64,000 nucleotides of DNA from Aplectana chamaeleonis. Its lineage: Eukaryota > Nematoda > Chromadorea > Rhabditida > Cosmocercidae. Under the pieces are notes generated by a model, which worked only from the letters and a program-made list of their open reading frames with translations, searched no databases and had not been told where the DNA came from. The DNA is taken from contig JAPDOI010000293.1 of NCBI GenBank assembly GCA_029168955.1, forward strand, positions 62,001 through 126,000, read 5' to 3'. The translations under genes and the position numbers were made by a program. Positions 11,438 through 23,400 of this stretch are shown here, one piece after another. Within the stretch, counting starts at the first letter, position 1; every line of letters starts with the position of its first letter.

Positions 11438-14400
11438 TCACAACGATGGCGGCGGAACAGCCAACGGATCCGTCGTCGCACTGCCTGATGTGGGAGCCTG
11501 GAAAACATATCTTGAATGTTATGGACTCTTTAGTACACAGAATGGGCGCAGTTAGAGACGAGTTATTCGTCAGGCTAGTTTATTGGAAACCATCTGCTTG
11601 GCAGACGTCATTCGTGTAAAAAAAAGGCCGCGTAAGGAATATGATGACAACGAATTCGTCCTCAAATCACTCGCAGTTAACACTCACCGCGGCAGCGGGG
11701 TGCAACTCGCAAGGTCCTCCTGGATTTTGGGAAAAGGAGGAAACCTGTGGGGCGGCATGAACGAACGCGAGTGTTACGAAGGGGTTAGGACAGGGTTTGG
11801 AGCGTCGGCGCGTTTGATAAAAGCAGTGCGAGGGCTGAAAAGGGGTTGGAGCAGCACTGAGAAATAGTTCCCTCGCCAATCCTACCTAGGATGAGGAAGC
11901 CGAAAACCAACTGAGACACCAATTACACTATGTAACAAATTTTCACTTTTTTCTGTCCAATATATCCTGACGAAAGGGTTCGCCTTGCTCGTAGAATTGG
12001 TCAAGATCCAAATCAATGATATGGACTTTCAGAGACACTCTACATCCCTTTCGGTGTAATTCTTATTGAGAGTGCACCAACTCCACATAGCTTTCAGCTT
12101 TGTGATCACCTAGGAAGCCGTGAACAACTGCAGTGAAATTGCTCCGAGTCGTTCTCTCCGCCCTGTTGCACAGCTTTGCGAAATCCTCAAATTTTATGGT
12201 CCTCCTGATCTGTGGTTCGACGAATATACTAGCCCTGACCTTAGCCTTGGACAGAGTCTTTACCAAGGACAGTATAACGAAACATGATGAGGGACTACAT
12301 TTGGGTACAACTTCGAGAGAAAGATTCACAATACAATCGTTAATCTAGAAAATCCACACATTTCTGAACCTTGTTGAGTGGTTTCCGACCGTGTTTGTCC
12401 TCTTCATACTGCTATAAGTGAATAAAAATCTTTCTATTTTCACAGAAAAAAACGAGTTTTCTTCGTGCTGTTGCAGTTAAAGCGAAATCTGTTCTTAATG
12501 AAGCCATTTTTTCACATACTTTGGACATAGGCAATTTAAATGTAATACTTAGAACCCAGGAACAAAAATCGTGTTACATAGTGTTATTGATTATCTCCAG
12601 CACTAGCAGGGGAATCATGAAAGCCGCCGACGCCTTAACCCTGCCCCAACCCCTTCGTAACACTCGCGTTCGTGCATGCAGCCTCTGATTGGGTGAAACT
12701 CTTCTGTGGGTGTGGAAGGCTTCATAGCTTTTAAAGAAAAGCGAAACCAATTTTGGGTTACTTAAAGGCAGCAGACACGCTCGAAAAAGTTGTTGTGATA
12801 CCTACGTTACTGAGGTAGTATGGCCCCTTGCAGAACGCTCAAGCCATTATAAACATCAGCAACGAGTCAGAACTACTAAATTTGGGCAATATCAAGTCGA
12901 AAAAACTTCGACAACTCCGACCCCAAACACAAACTCGTCCAAATTCATCGTTCATATACGGTCTTTTTGGCTGGTTTTTGATGCTTCCAACGAGGTGAAC
13001 GTTCCAGTACAGGCTGTAAGAGTCTATCGGCTTCGCTATCTCAACCGCTTTGTCGCAAATAATCGCTGTTTCAACCGCGCGCGGTGTGGCTCGTCCACTT
13101 CCACCCCATAGCAGAAACAACCGTTATTCCTCTAATTGCATACAGTTTTAGTTGGGTTTTTTCTTAGTTTCCCATACTATCAGCTCCAATTTTCGATTTG
13201 TTTGTGTATGTTTACGTTCATGTTTATTACGCTTGTATGAAGCAATCGTTAAATAGCTATGGTCGAAATGGTGTAATACGAAACAGAGGAGCAGAAGGAA
13301 GCGAAGAAAATGTCATAAAGTCAATACAATTTTTGAGCGTGTCTGCTGCCTTTAAGCCAATTTCGGCTTAATATTATGGAATAGGTCCTACTCATCTGGA
13401 CTTATTCCGTCATTCCTCAATATTTTTCAAAACTTTGATTTTCGCTTCCTTCGCTCGCCCGAAAAAGTATGTTTTCAATTTTAGAATTTATCTAGCCCAT
13501 AAAAAACGGAATCAGGAACAGGAATACTTAATAAAGACACAAACTAAAAATATACCAACCTTATCGAAATGGTTAACGATACGAGTGACTAGATGCGGAT
13601 GTTGCTTCAATATATCCTCCCAACCTGGCGTCGATGTGATAAACTTCGGACGTTGAAGTATATACTAGAACAGCATAGTTTACCTTAGTATGTATACCGA
13701 GATTCTGCCAAAGCCCTAACCTGTACAGCTCTCTCCTGTAATCGTTCCGCATTATACACATCTCCTAGTATCAACAACTGACAAACATTCTCATTCGCTA
13801 GGTTTTCCACAAGAAACTTTTCGCAGTGGTTCTGAAATCAACACAATAACATAGCTACGTACATAACGACAATCAGACTCGATAGGTGGTCCAAGAATAT
13901 CCACTTTTGGAACCAGGGTTCGGCCGGGTGTGGGCTACCACAGGGAGGAGGTGTCTGAGCTCAGGAGCTGTGGAAGTGGGGGGGGGGGAGTCTGATCTTT
14001 AGAAGTAGACTGATTGGAACATCCTGTTTGTGAGTAAAAACCATTTTATTTATTTATTTATTGAATACGCTGCTTAAGGCACACGTAATATAAAAATATG
14101 GATAACTAGAACAGGAGTGGGAGGCATGGAGAGCGAGTATTGGTATCACAGTTCTAGTAACTCAACAGCTTCTTCCCCTGCAAGGCGTCTGAAATTCAAC
14201 AGAGCACCAGGAATGGGCAGTGGAGTGACGCTAAGATCCAACGAAACAAAGGTGGATCCAGCTCTACATGTGAAAGAAGAGGCTCTCGTATTGCTTTTGG
14301 GAGCTGAATACGAGATTTTCTGAGTGCTTCCCCTAGTTCTAGAGCGAACTAGCCTAAAAATTTTGAGACGTTAGTTTTCATGAGCCCTGATAAAATTTTT

Positions 14401-17400
14401 GAAGACTACGCATGCATCATAGAGTCGTCGGCGAGAGTATAAGGAATGCAGTTTAAGCTCTCTATTCCTGTCTTCTGCATTGGGTATGCTGTTATAAGGC
14501 CCTATGTTAGCTCTTATATATATTCTTCGCGTAAAGTTGTTTTGAATTCTTTCCAATAGTAAAACATCTTTACGCTTCTGTGGTGAGAAAACTGATGTTC
14601 CGCTTTCTAGAATGGGCCTGACATATGTTTTGTAAGCTCTTAACAAAACATTCTTATCTCTGACAGATAAGGCTTTAAAAATGAGGAAAGCTCTGGAGGA
14701 AGCTTTGCTGTACAGAAATTTTAGGTGATCTGAGAAGTCCAGTTTGCTGTTATAGTGAAAGCCCAGGTCTTTAACAGAAGATACGAAATTCAGCACATGA
14801 CCACCGAAATTGTAAGTGCATGGCAATCCAGATACTCCTAATCTCATGAAAACTGTTTTTTCCGGAGCCAAGGGCAATTTCCATTCATACGACCAATCAA
14901 GAATTTTCTCCTATGCACCTGCAATCATATTCTGATCCTCTTCATTGTCAACCTTTTTATAGATTTTAATATCATCAGCAAATTGCTTGCACGTTACACT
15001 ACAACGCTCAAGAAGACCAGGAAGTTCTGAGGTGTAAACAGCAAACAGAATGGGAGACAATACCCCTTCTTGAGGTACACCACTTCTCACTGACCTGACT
15101 GAAGAAAATGTTGTGTTTATTTTTACTTGGAAACTTCTTCCTAAGAGATAATTTTTTAGCCATCTAGTGACCAAGGGATGAAATTTGAGCTTAGTCAATT
15201 TATACAGCAGTTTGAAGTGATCAACTCGATCAAATGCTTTCGAAAAATCAAAATACACCACGTCACAGCACTTTCTCGTATCCAGATATTCCGTCCAGTC
15301 ATTAATGCATTCGAGTAGGTTCGTCTCCACTGATTTCCCAGGGACAAACCCATGTTGGTTCGGTGGAATAATTGAATTTTCTTCAAGATGACTCATTATG
15401 TGCTTCTTCAGTCCTTTCTCAAATAGTCTACAAAGCTGTGATGTAATGCTTACAGGTCTATAGTTATCAACCAAGGATGCAGGTTCCTTTTTCAGCAGCG
15501 GTGTTACAAATGAATGTTTCCAACGAAGAGGCACTTCAGAATAACAAATCGATTGGTTGAAAATATATGTTAAAGGACCTGTAATTACATGGGCAATATT
15601 TTTCAAAAAAATGGCCGGTACAAAGTCTGGTGTGATTGAATGAGTTGGCGGCAATTTAGACAAGAGTTCATACAAGAAAACCTCCTCAAACCACGGGAAC
15701 CCAGCCATTTCATGGCCAACGGAGAGTTCGTAGATTGGAAAATTATCATCTCTTTCAGTGTAAACATCTTGAAATTTATCAGCCAGTAGCTCCGCCTTAT
15801 CTTGATCTGTAACTGCAATAGAATCCCCCTTTCTCAAACCCGGAATCCTGCAAGAAGTCGAAAGTTTCTTGTTGATATATTTGAAGAAATCCTTTTTGTC
15901 CCCCCTAGCAATTATTTTGGCTTCCAAATTTCTGTTGTACTTTTGCAGGCGAAAGTCAAAATCTTGCGTAAAATCTTGGAACCTAGCCCAATTCTCCTCC
16001 CGATTCGAACTTCTAACTAAATTAAATAAGCAGCTCCTATGTTCAGCCATGTTTTGAAGATAAGAGGGCAGAAAACACTTGGAAGCCCTTACACGCTTCA
16101 AAGGCACAAAAGAATCAATAGTGTGTTGTAGTATGGCTAGAAACATCTCGTATTTTTCTTGAAAGGAACTTGCTGATTCAAAGGAACTTTGCCAATCCAC
16201 CGACCAAAGATAGTCACAAATGATTGAATAGTCACACCCTCTGAAATGCCGAGAAAGGGTGATTGCAGGCTCAGAATATGAAGCAGATAATGAGAAACTG
16301 AGTGTGATAATGAGAAAAGATGAGAAAAGTAAAAACCATCAGGACCACTTTTTCACATGGATCTAGACTATAAATTGCGATCTAACCGAAAGGCTGATTT
16401 AACTGGTTTACGAGTCACGGAGTTCAATTAGGAAGTTTAGGGTGAAGTGAAGGGCTTCTCAAAATGATAGTCAAGACATATGAACCCTCCATGTAAAGCG
16501 TTCATAGCAGTTTGACTACTAAATGCTAAACTATTTTTGGAAACGATTTCTAGGAGTCACGAGAGTTGATATTTGAGTTGAGCGGGGTCGATTCAGCCTA
16601 TATACTCACTATCACCATCTCAGATGAACGTTGAAGACCGCTACAGTACAGGGGATCACACCTCTGTCAGGTGTTGTCCCGCCGGAGGTCGTCAATTTTT
16701 AGAACTAAGAGTGATGAGAGTAGGATATTCGAGTCCAGCGTAGCCGATTTACCCTTCTCAGACAGTAGGTTCGGACTGACCGCTGACAATCAAGGCCTCT
16801 CCGGGCGGTACGCCGGCAAGTTGCGGGCGGATCGCTGCTGCTCGCGGATCGTTGCCTCTCGTCGTCTCAGCGGGCGAATCGCTGCGTTTTGGCGGGCGGA
16901 TAGCGGCACCTGGGAAGTTGATCACGCTAGCGGGCAGATCGCCGGCGAGCTCTGAAGCGGCGATCCGCCCGTAACCTACCAGCGATTCGCCCGCAAGGGC
17001 TTTGATAGCCAGCGATCCGCCCGCTGAGCTGTGAGATGCAGCGATCCGCCCGCAACCTGCCAGCGACCCGCCCACCTGGTCTTTGATACCCAGCGATCCG
17101 CCCGCCACTGCTTAGATAGCCAGCGATCCGCCCGCCACTGCTTAGATAGCCAGCGATCCACCCGCTCAAATTTTACACGGCGACACTTGTCAAACATTGA
17201 AGAGTTTTTTTTTCCGGTATCAGTATCATGCTCAGAGTAAACTAACGGAAGGGTATAAAAGGCGCTCCATCGCACTGACTGCTCACTCGGCATTTCGAGG
17301 CCGATCCTGAATGGTGACTTAAAGGCAGTGGTCGCGATAAAATATGTTTGTCTTCTTTTCCTCTGTAAACCCTTTTCTAAGTTTAGAGTAGTAGGACAAA

Positions 17401-20400
17401 TGAGAAAAAATCGCGAAAAAACCGCTGTTTCGGGCAAAATTTTAAGCCCTTCTTTTGATGGTGGACGAGTTCGCTCCACATCATCGGCAGCGATGATCTC
17501 TAGTATCAAGAGCATAAGCTGGCTTGAAATTGAGTTTCAATCAATGAACATTATCCTTCGGACTCATCTAGTCAAAAACATAGACTGAAAAGCTTGCTTT
17601 CATTGGTCAAATCTTTTCATCCCGTGAATTTGAATTTATTTCTTCCTTTAAATGTCCACGATTTTTGACCGCTCGGCATGAGGCTGCGATCTTTTTTTGC
17701 TGCGCTGTGCACGTGTGCACGAACTAGCATCTTCGGGCCCTAAAAACTCTACCCTTTATAAAACGTCGTAATTCACATCATTCGAGGCGCGAGCGGCGCG
17801 CGCGACGCCTGGGTCTCCATCTGCCCCCCCGCTCTCTCACTGTCTCTAACCTCCGCTCAGCACCAGCACGCGTAGGAACCATGTGAATTTCGCCGTTTTA
17901 TAGCCTGTAATTCCAGCCCGTTTTTCACCGCGCTACCTTCATAGTTTTTCAGCTGTTCTCTATCTAAGCTGATTTTTATCGTTTTTTGGATAACGTTTTT
18001 CACCGCGAACACTGCCTTTAAAGTCACCTCTGGAGGATCACTCAGAGGCCGAAGGATAATTTTTGGCAGCTGGGGGGACGGTCCCCATGGCAAGGGGGGG
18101 GGGGGTGGTCCCGCACAAGGAGACCGTGGTGGGAACCAACGGAAACCAACATGTGGCATCGAGGGCGGCTCGCTAACCAGTGGCCGACGGATTGCTGGTT
18201 AATGGCGGGCGGCTCGCTGGCTAGTGGCGGGCGGATCGCTGGCTACTGGCGGGCGGATGGCGGGGGGGGACGTTGATCCGCCCGCCAAAAACCAGCGATC
18301 CGCCCGCACCTACTGTCTGAGTTGCTACAATCTTCCACCATCTGAGATGAACCCCGACGACCGCTACATAGATAGCGGAAAAAATAAAGAAGAACGTTCA
18401 AGTCCACGAACATAAATTAGGGTTTTGAAACTGCAGTAACTCAAGTCCTAAATAAGATACCCGGAAGAATCCTAGCTTTAAGAACTACACTCTGAACCCT
18501 ACCGTTTAAGACCTTCCGCACTCCTGGAGAATTCCTTTGAAGAAGATTTTCCTGGTGAGGGTTCTGCGACATTTCTCGCGTTTTCTCAGTACTGAGGTGT
18601 GGGCCCACCTGTAAGCCCTCAGTGCATTTTAAAAAAGAACCCACACGAAGTAAATTTTTTTCCAGAAGTGCGGAAAGTTTCAAACGGTAGAGTATAAAAC
18701 CTAGTTTCTCATAGCCATATTTTTTTGAATAACTCATTTAATACTCATTATACAACCTTTTAAAAAACCCAGGTTTTCAATTTGAAGTTTTTTTTTCTTG
18801 GACAATTCCGCCGACAGTGTAGCGGTCTTCAGCGTTACTCTGAGAAGGTGAAAGTTCGTATACGGGTAAATAGGTCACGCTGGACTCGAATATCCTACTC
18901 TCGCGACCCCTGGTTTTCAAAACTCTCGAGTTCCGCCGGGACCACACCTGAGAAAGGTGTGAGCCCCTACACTGCAGTGGTGTTCAGCCTCCATATTAGG
19001 CGGTAAAAGTGTACACATGGAGCAAATCGGCCACGCTCGACTCAAATATCCTCTCCTCGTGATCCCTACTTTGCAAAAATGTGGACTTCCGGCGGGATAC
19101 CACCTGCAGTAAAGTATGGGCCAATACAATGTATAGCCCTTCAGCGTCCATCTTAGAAAGTTGGTATACTAGATTAATCGACCATGCTCGACTCAAATAT
19201 CCTACTCCCGTGGCTCGTAAAAAATACGGACTTCCAACGGAATCAAAACCTCCCTCAACATTTTATTACACAGCACAAGCCGTTACCAGTTACATATACT
19301 TTTGCACGTTCAGCTCTTCTCTACATAAATGCAATAAGCGCTGTTCTGTGCTCTCGTCCTCTCAAACATCCGAATTTTTTCACAAAGCACTGGCTTCGAG
19401 CTTTCAATTTTGGTTTTCTAACCCTTTGACAGTTTTATACTTACCATTCGAACACGACAAGAGAAATCTTACTGCAATGAAACGTTAGAGGTAAACCTGC
19501 TGGATAAACAGCTCGAACACATCAGCTTGTGGTGGGGGTGGGAGCAAACGGTCAGAAATTGACCTACTAACGATCCCGGTGAGTCTGTGGAAAACTGGCC
19601 GGTCCACACCTCGTGCAGTACACTGTTTAGAACCCCTTGGAGACAACTAGACCCCATGGGTGGCCCATCAATACTCCAACTACCTTCAGAACGTTCACCT
19701 GTGAGGAAAAACAAAACTCTGACACACCTTCAACTCGACCAATCGGTACTTATCGGCAGCAATGAGCAAGTCGGTCGCAATGTCGCCAATCTCCTTCTGA
19801 CAACGACCACAGTAGATGTAATAAATCAGCTCATACACTACATCATAGTCCAAATCGCAGATTTCCAAAACACCCTAAAAATTTTGAAATTGAACAATCA
19901 ATTCCACAAAATCAATAAACAGCATATTTACTTACACTCTTCGTCTCATTCGTCAATTCATGCATGAGCATTGCTTGGAACACAGGAGATCTGAAAACGA
20001 AACGTTTTTTAAGAGAACCATTATCTCTGCCATACAATTACATCCATTGTAACTCTATTCTCGCCATCTTTCACATCCATCATACAAAACATTCATGAAC
20101 ATTTTAAGACCTTTGTCAGTGATCTATAGAGCTCCATTGTTGTAATTGTATTGTTTATAGCTTAGTAGTAATTGTATGACATTGTAAAGTATTGTGATTT
20201 AGCCTATATTGTTGTTTTTGACTTGTTTGCTGTTTTCCTTTGCCGAAGTGTCGGAAACCCCACCGACCAGAGGCGATTCGATGAGGCGGGGCTGCCCCCG
20301 CTGGCTAGTGGGCGGGGAAGCCCTCACGCGCCAGTGGGCGGGGCAGACCCCGCGAGACCCTGCCACAGCGTACATAAGGCGCCATTTCGGAGCGAATTGG

Positions 20401-23400
20401 TCTTCTGGCGTGTGCCGGCAGCTTGTGCTGATGTCTGGTTGATCTGGTGGTTGGCGGCTCTGATGTCTGGCGGTCTGGTGGCTGGTGTCTGGCGGTTTGG
20501 TGTCTAGCGGTCTGGTGTCTGGTGGTCTGGTGTCTAACGGTCTGGTGTCTGGCGGTCTGGCGAACCGGTGTCTGGCGGTCTGGTGTCTCGTGGCTGGTGT
20601 ATGGCATTCTGGTGTCTGGTCGATCGCTGGTCTGATGCGTCGATAGTGGCAGTGATGCAGAAGAACTGAGGATCCACCCGCGATTCCATATTACTATTTA
20701 CGCCAGTGTAAGGGTTAAACTCCCCAGGTTCGGGAAGGAGTTGGCAGACGTGTTCCGTAGTGAGAGACGGAAAGTCCGCATACACACCAAGCAAACGGTT
20801 TCCGTCGTGAGAGACGGAAGGTCCACGCACACACCTAGCGGACGGGTTCCGTCGACAAGGACGGAAAGTCACGCACCTAGGCATAGGGCTAGCAGATTAG
20901 TCAGAAGAAGCACTGGGCGTGCTTCCTTAGTTGTTATCTTGTGTTTGTTGTAACTTCTTGTAATAAAGAGTATAGCTTACGGTGTCTGCACAGTCAATAG
21001 TTGTTGTGTTCGTACTGGGAAATTAAATAGCAGGGGTGACTTGGAAGAGGTCAAGCTCAGCCGTGGTAATCATTCAACCCCAAGTGGCATGGATGCGTTG
21101 ATGAACCTAGGCGGAATGCCTACCCAAGCCCCAACACCATCTGACACTTTCACAATTAACGTTTTCAGAACAAACCATTCAATTCACCTCTTTGAAATCA
21201 GATTGCGGTCCCAGTATACGAAAAGGGAGCCGCGGATGAGTTTTGCAGCCTAGACGCCACGCGCGAGACTGAAATTCACTGCGCTAAAGTCCTTGGTCTC
21301 TTTTGGGGCCTAAGGTGAACGCGCTCTACTAGAGATGACATTAACGCAGAACAACTTGTCCGCGACTCACTTTTTTCCTCCATTGGGTACGAAATCTTTC
21401 AAGACGCAGACATTCGGAAATTCTCACATTTTCACTGCGGCGATGATTCCTGACGACTAGTAAATACAAACCCTTGAGTTTGCAGTTCTTTTATTTATTT
21501 ATTAACGTTGTTTAAGACAATCGTAGGGAAGAGAAAGAGAAAAAAAAGAGAAGAATACCGAGAATGATCACCACAAACACTGACACGAAAACAACATGAT
21601 GGCCACGCAGACGAACAACCAGCAAGATTGCTCAATGCTCAAGGATTTTTGGAGATATTTGGCGCTTGAAAAATTCTAAAGATGACTCTGCGGGCAGACT
21701 CTTGCTTAATGCCCAGAACATTGAACCTGCCCTGACCGAGAAAAAAATGGCTCTGTATCGCATTTTAGCCCTTCGGAAAGAAATCTTATACCTTTTCTTT
21801 GCTCAATTATTCGACTTTTCTCAATTCTTCTATTCGGTAATCGGCTTTATTCAGGAAATTCTATTACTCGACTCAAGAAATCTCTTCCCAAATATTCGAC
21901 TGTTTATAGAAATCAGAATTTCGTACTTTTCGAACTGATGGACATTTCTGATCTTCGGGCCATTCAGCTAATCGATACAGTCGCAGCCGACTTTTACAGT
22001 ATTTATAATCCAATTATTCGACTCAGTCCAAGTCTCGTGACAACACAGAAAATGGGGTCGCTACGCAGCTTCGTGACGGCCCCATAAGCCACAATATTTC
22101 GACGAGATCGATCTCGTACGACGGTGAGCCCTGTATATTCAATACGAAAGGATAAGCCAGTAGACAATCAAATGGTAAAAGATCAATCTACCTAGCCGCA
22201 AGAATCGCTCGATGCGCCCGAATTTCCCTGCCTCCCACACGAATCGTGAAATCCGTCAATAGGTCATCTCGGAACAATCGTTGATAGTCTTCCACCAACT
22301 GTTGCTCGCAGTTCGACGTCTGTAAAATCACACTCATCATCTTTTCATGACCTCTGTATTCAGGATGCAAACAGCTCTACTGCAGGATTTAGCACACGCC
22401 CCTACCATGGGAATAGAATTTTCATAATCCCTTTGCTTACCTGCTGTACGCGGAACTACATAAACGCGGAAGTGGCGGAAGCCTGTCAAAGGGGTCACAT
22501 TCCAGCAGATTACGCCGCAAAGAAAGTACAACTGTTAGTTAACAAGGAAATCTAGTTTTGGCTCCATCTGAGTTCCACACTGTCCATCCATAACCATTTA
22601 TTACAAACGATTCTCGGACGCATCGGGAGGCACTGGTTGCTCTTTGCGAGGTCAGGTTTTTTTGACTGCACATAACCAAAATCGATCGGGGCTGCTGCTG
22701 ACAAGAATAATTCAACAACTCTCTCAAGACTTGCTTCCTACACTTCCACCTTTTTGCTCGTTTCACCCAGGACTTCTGGGGCCGTATGCATACCTCTCCC
22801 CGGCAGGGATCCGTCCCCGAGCGTCCCCGCGTGGGGACTCTCGGGGACGGACCGTATGCACATCTCAAGCTCATCCCCCGGGGATGACAGAGAGGCAGGG
22901 ACGCAGAGGACGCACGATGAAAATGAGGAGGGCGCAGGCTGCGGGGCGGTTGTTACTGGAGCGCGGTAGTGTCCAACTCGTATCCGTTATTTGCATTTAT
23001 TCATTAATGAGCTAAGCATGGCCGGCGAAAGCTTCGAGGGGATTCTAAGGTGTGGTAAAATACTGTTAGGTCTGCTCCGGCCCCTTTACTTATGATTGTG
23101 AAACAGTACTGGTAAGACTGATTCTAACTCGAAACATTGAATGATCAGATTGTACTACCATACGCCACGAGGGAGAAATGTCTGCGCCTTTTGCGTCATT
23201 TTTACATCTGCGTGCGATTTTCTTACGAATCCTCTCGTTGCATCGAGCAATTGCTAGGTAATAACGCAGAAATAATGTGAAGTAAGCGTAACGAAAAAAA
23301 AACTAATTCAATCCTCGCTCAGCTGCTTACCGTCACGGTACTGTAATTTTCAATCCTTACAAAAGAGGATCGGTCGAAGCACTGGAAAGGGTCCAGAATA

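Larger units (their letters stand above)
11438..13831 (-). other. mel-26: mel-26 exons 8-10: C-terminal BACK-like region and tail
   Basis: Exon 8 (13831-13721) encodes NHCEKFLVENLANENVCQLL then ILGDVYNAERLQERAVQ. Exon 9 (13664-13560) encodes YILQRPKFITSTPGWEDILK then QHPHLVTRIVNHFDK. Exon 10 (11497-11438), after a 2.1 kb intron, encodes APTSGSATTDPLAVPPPSL and TGA. The last exon was chosen because it is phase 0, has a TTTTCCAG acceptor and ends like the C. elegans protein (VPPPSGL from memory). Confidence 0.85.
19728..22319 (-). other. mel-26: mel-26 exons 5-7: BTB/POZ domain block
   Basis: Exon 5 (22319-22192) encodes TSNCEQQLVEDYQRLFRDDL then FTIRVGGREIRAHRAILAA(R). Exon 6 is only 55 bases (19990-19936: SPVFQAMLMHELTNETKS). 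Exon 7 (19874-19728) encodes GVLEICDLDYDVVYELIYYI, then YCGRCQKEIGD and LLIAADKYRLVELK. BTB mediates dimerisation and CUL-3 binding. The 55-base exon has strong signals (TTTTCAG acceptor, GTAAGT donor). Confidence 0.9.

Noticed and set aside
16758..17515. Overlapping ORFs of 80-179 codons on the minus strand
   Set aside because: They read through the GC-rich satellite (SGRIAGYL-type repeats) and a MITE end; they are not genes.
20305..20607. 100-codon minus-strand ORF with RHQT repeats
   Set aside because: It is a translation of the minisatellite; no start context or splice signals.
22188..22370. Start codon at the head of the BTB ORF (MHPEYRGHEK...)
   Set aside because: The upstream residues are intron; the exon begins at 22319 after a TTTTACAG acceptor, where similarity to MEL-26 starts.
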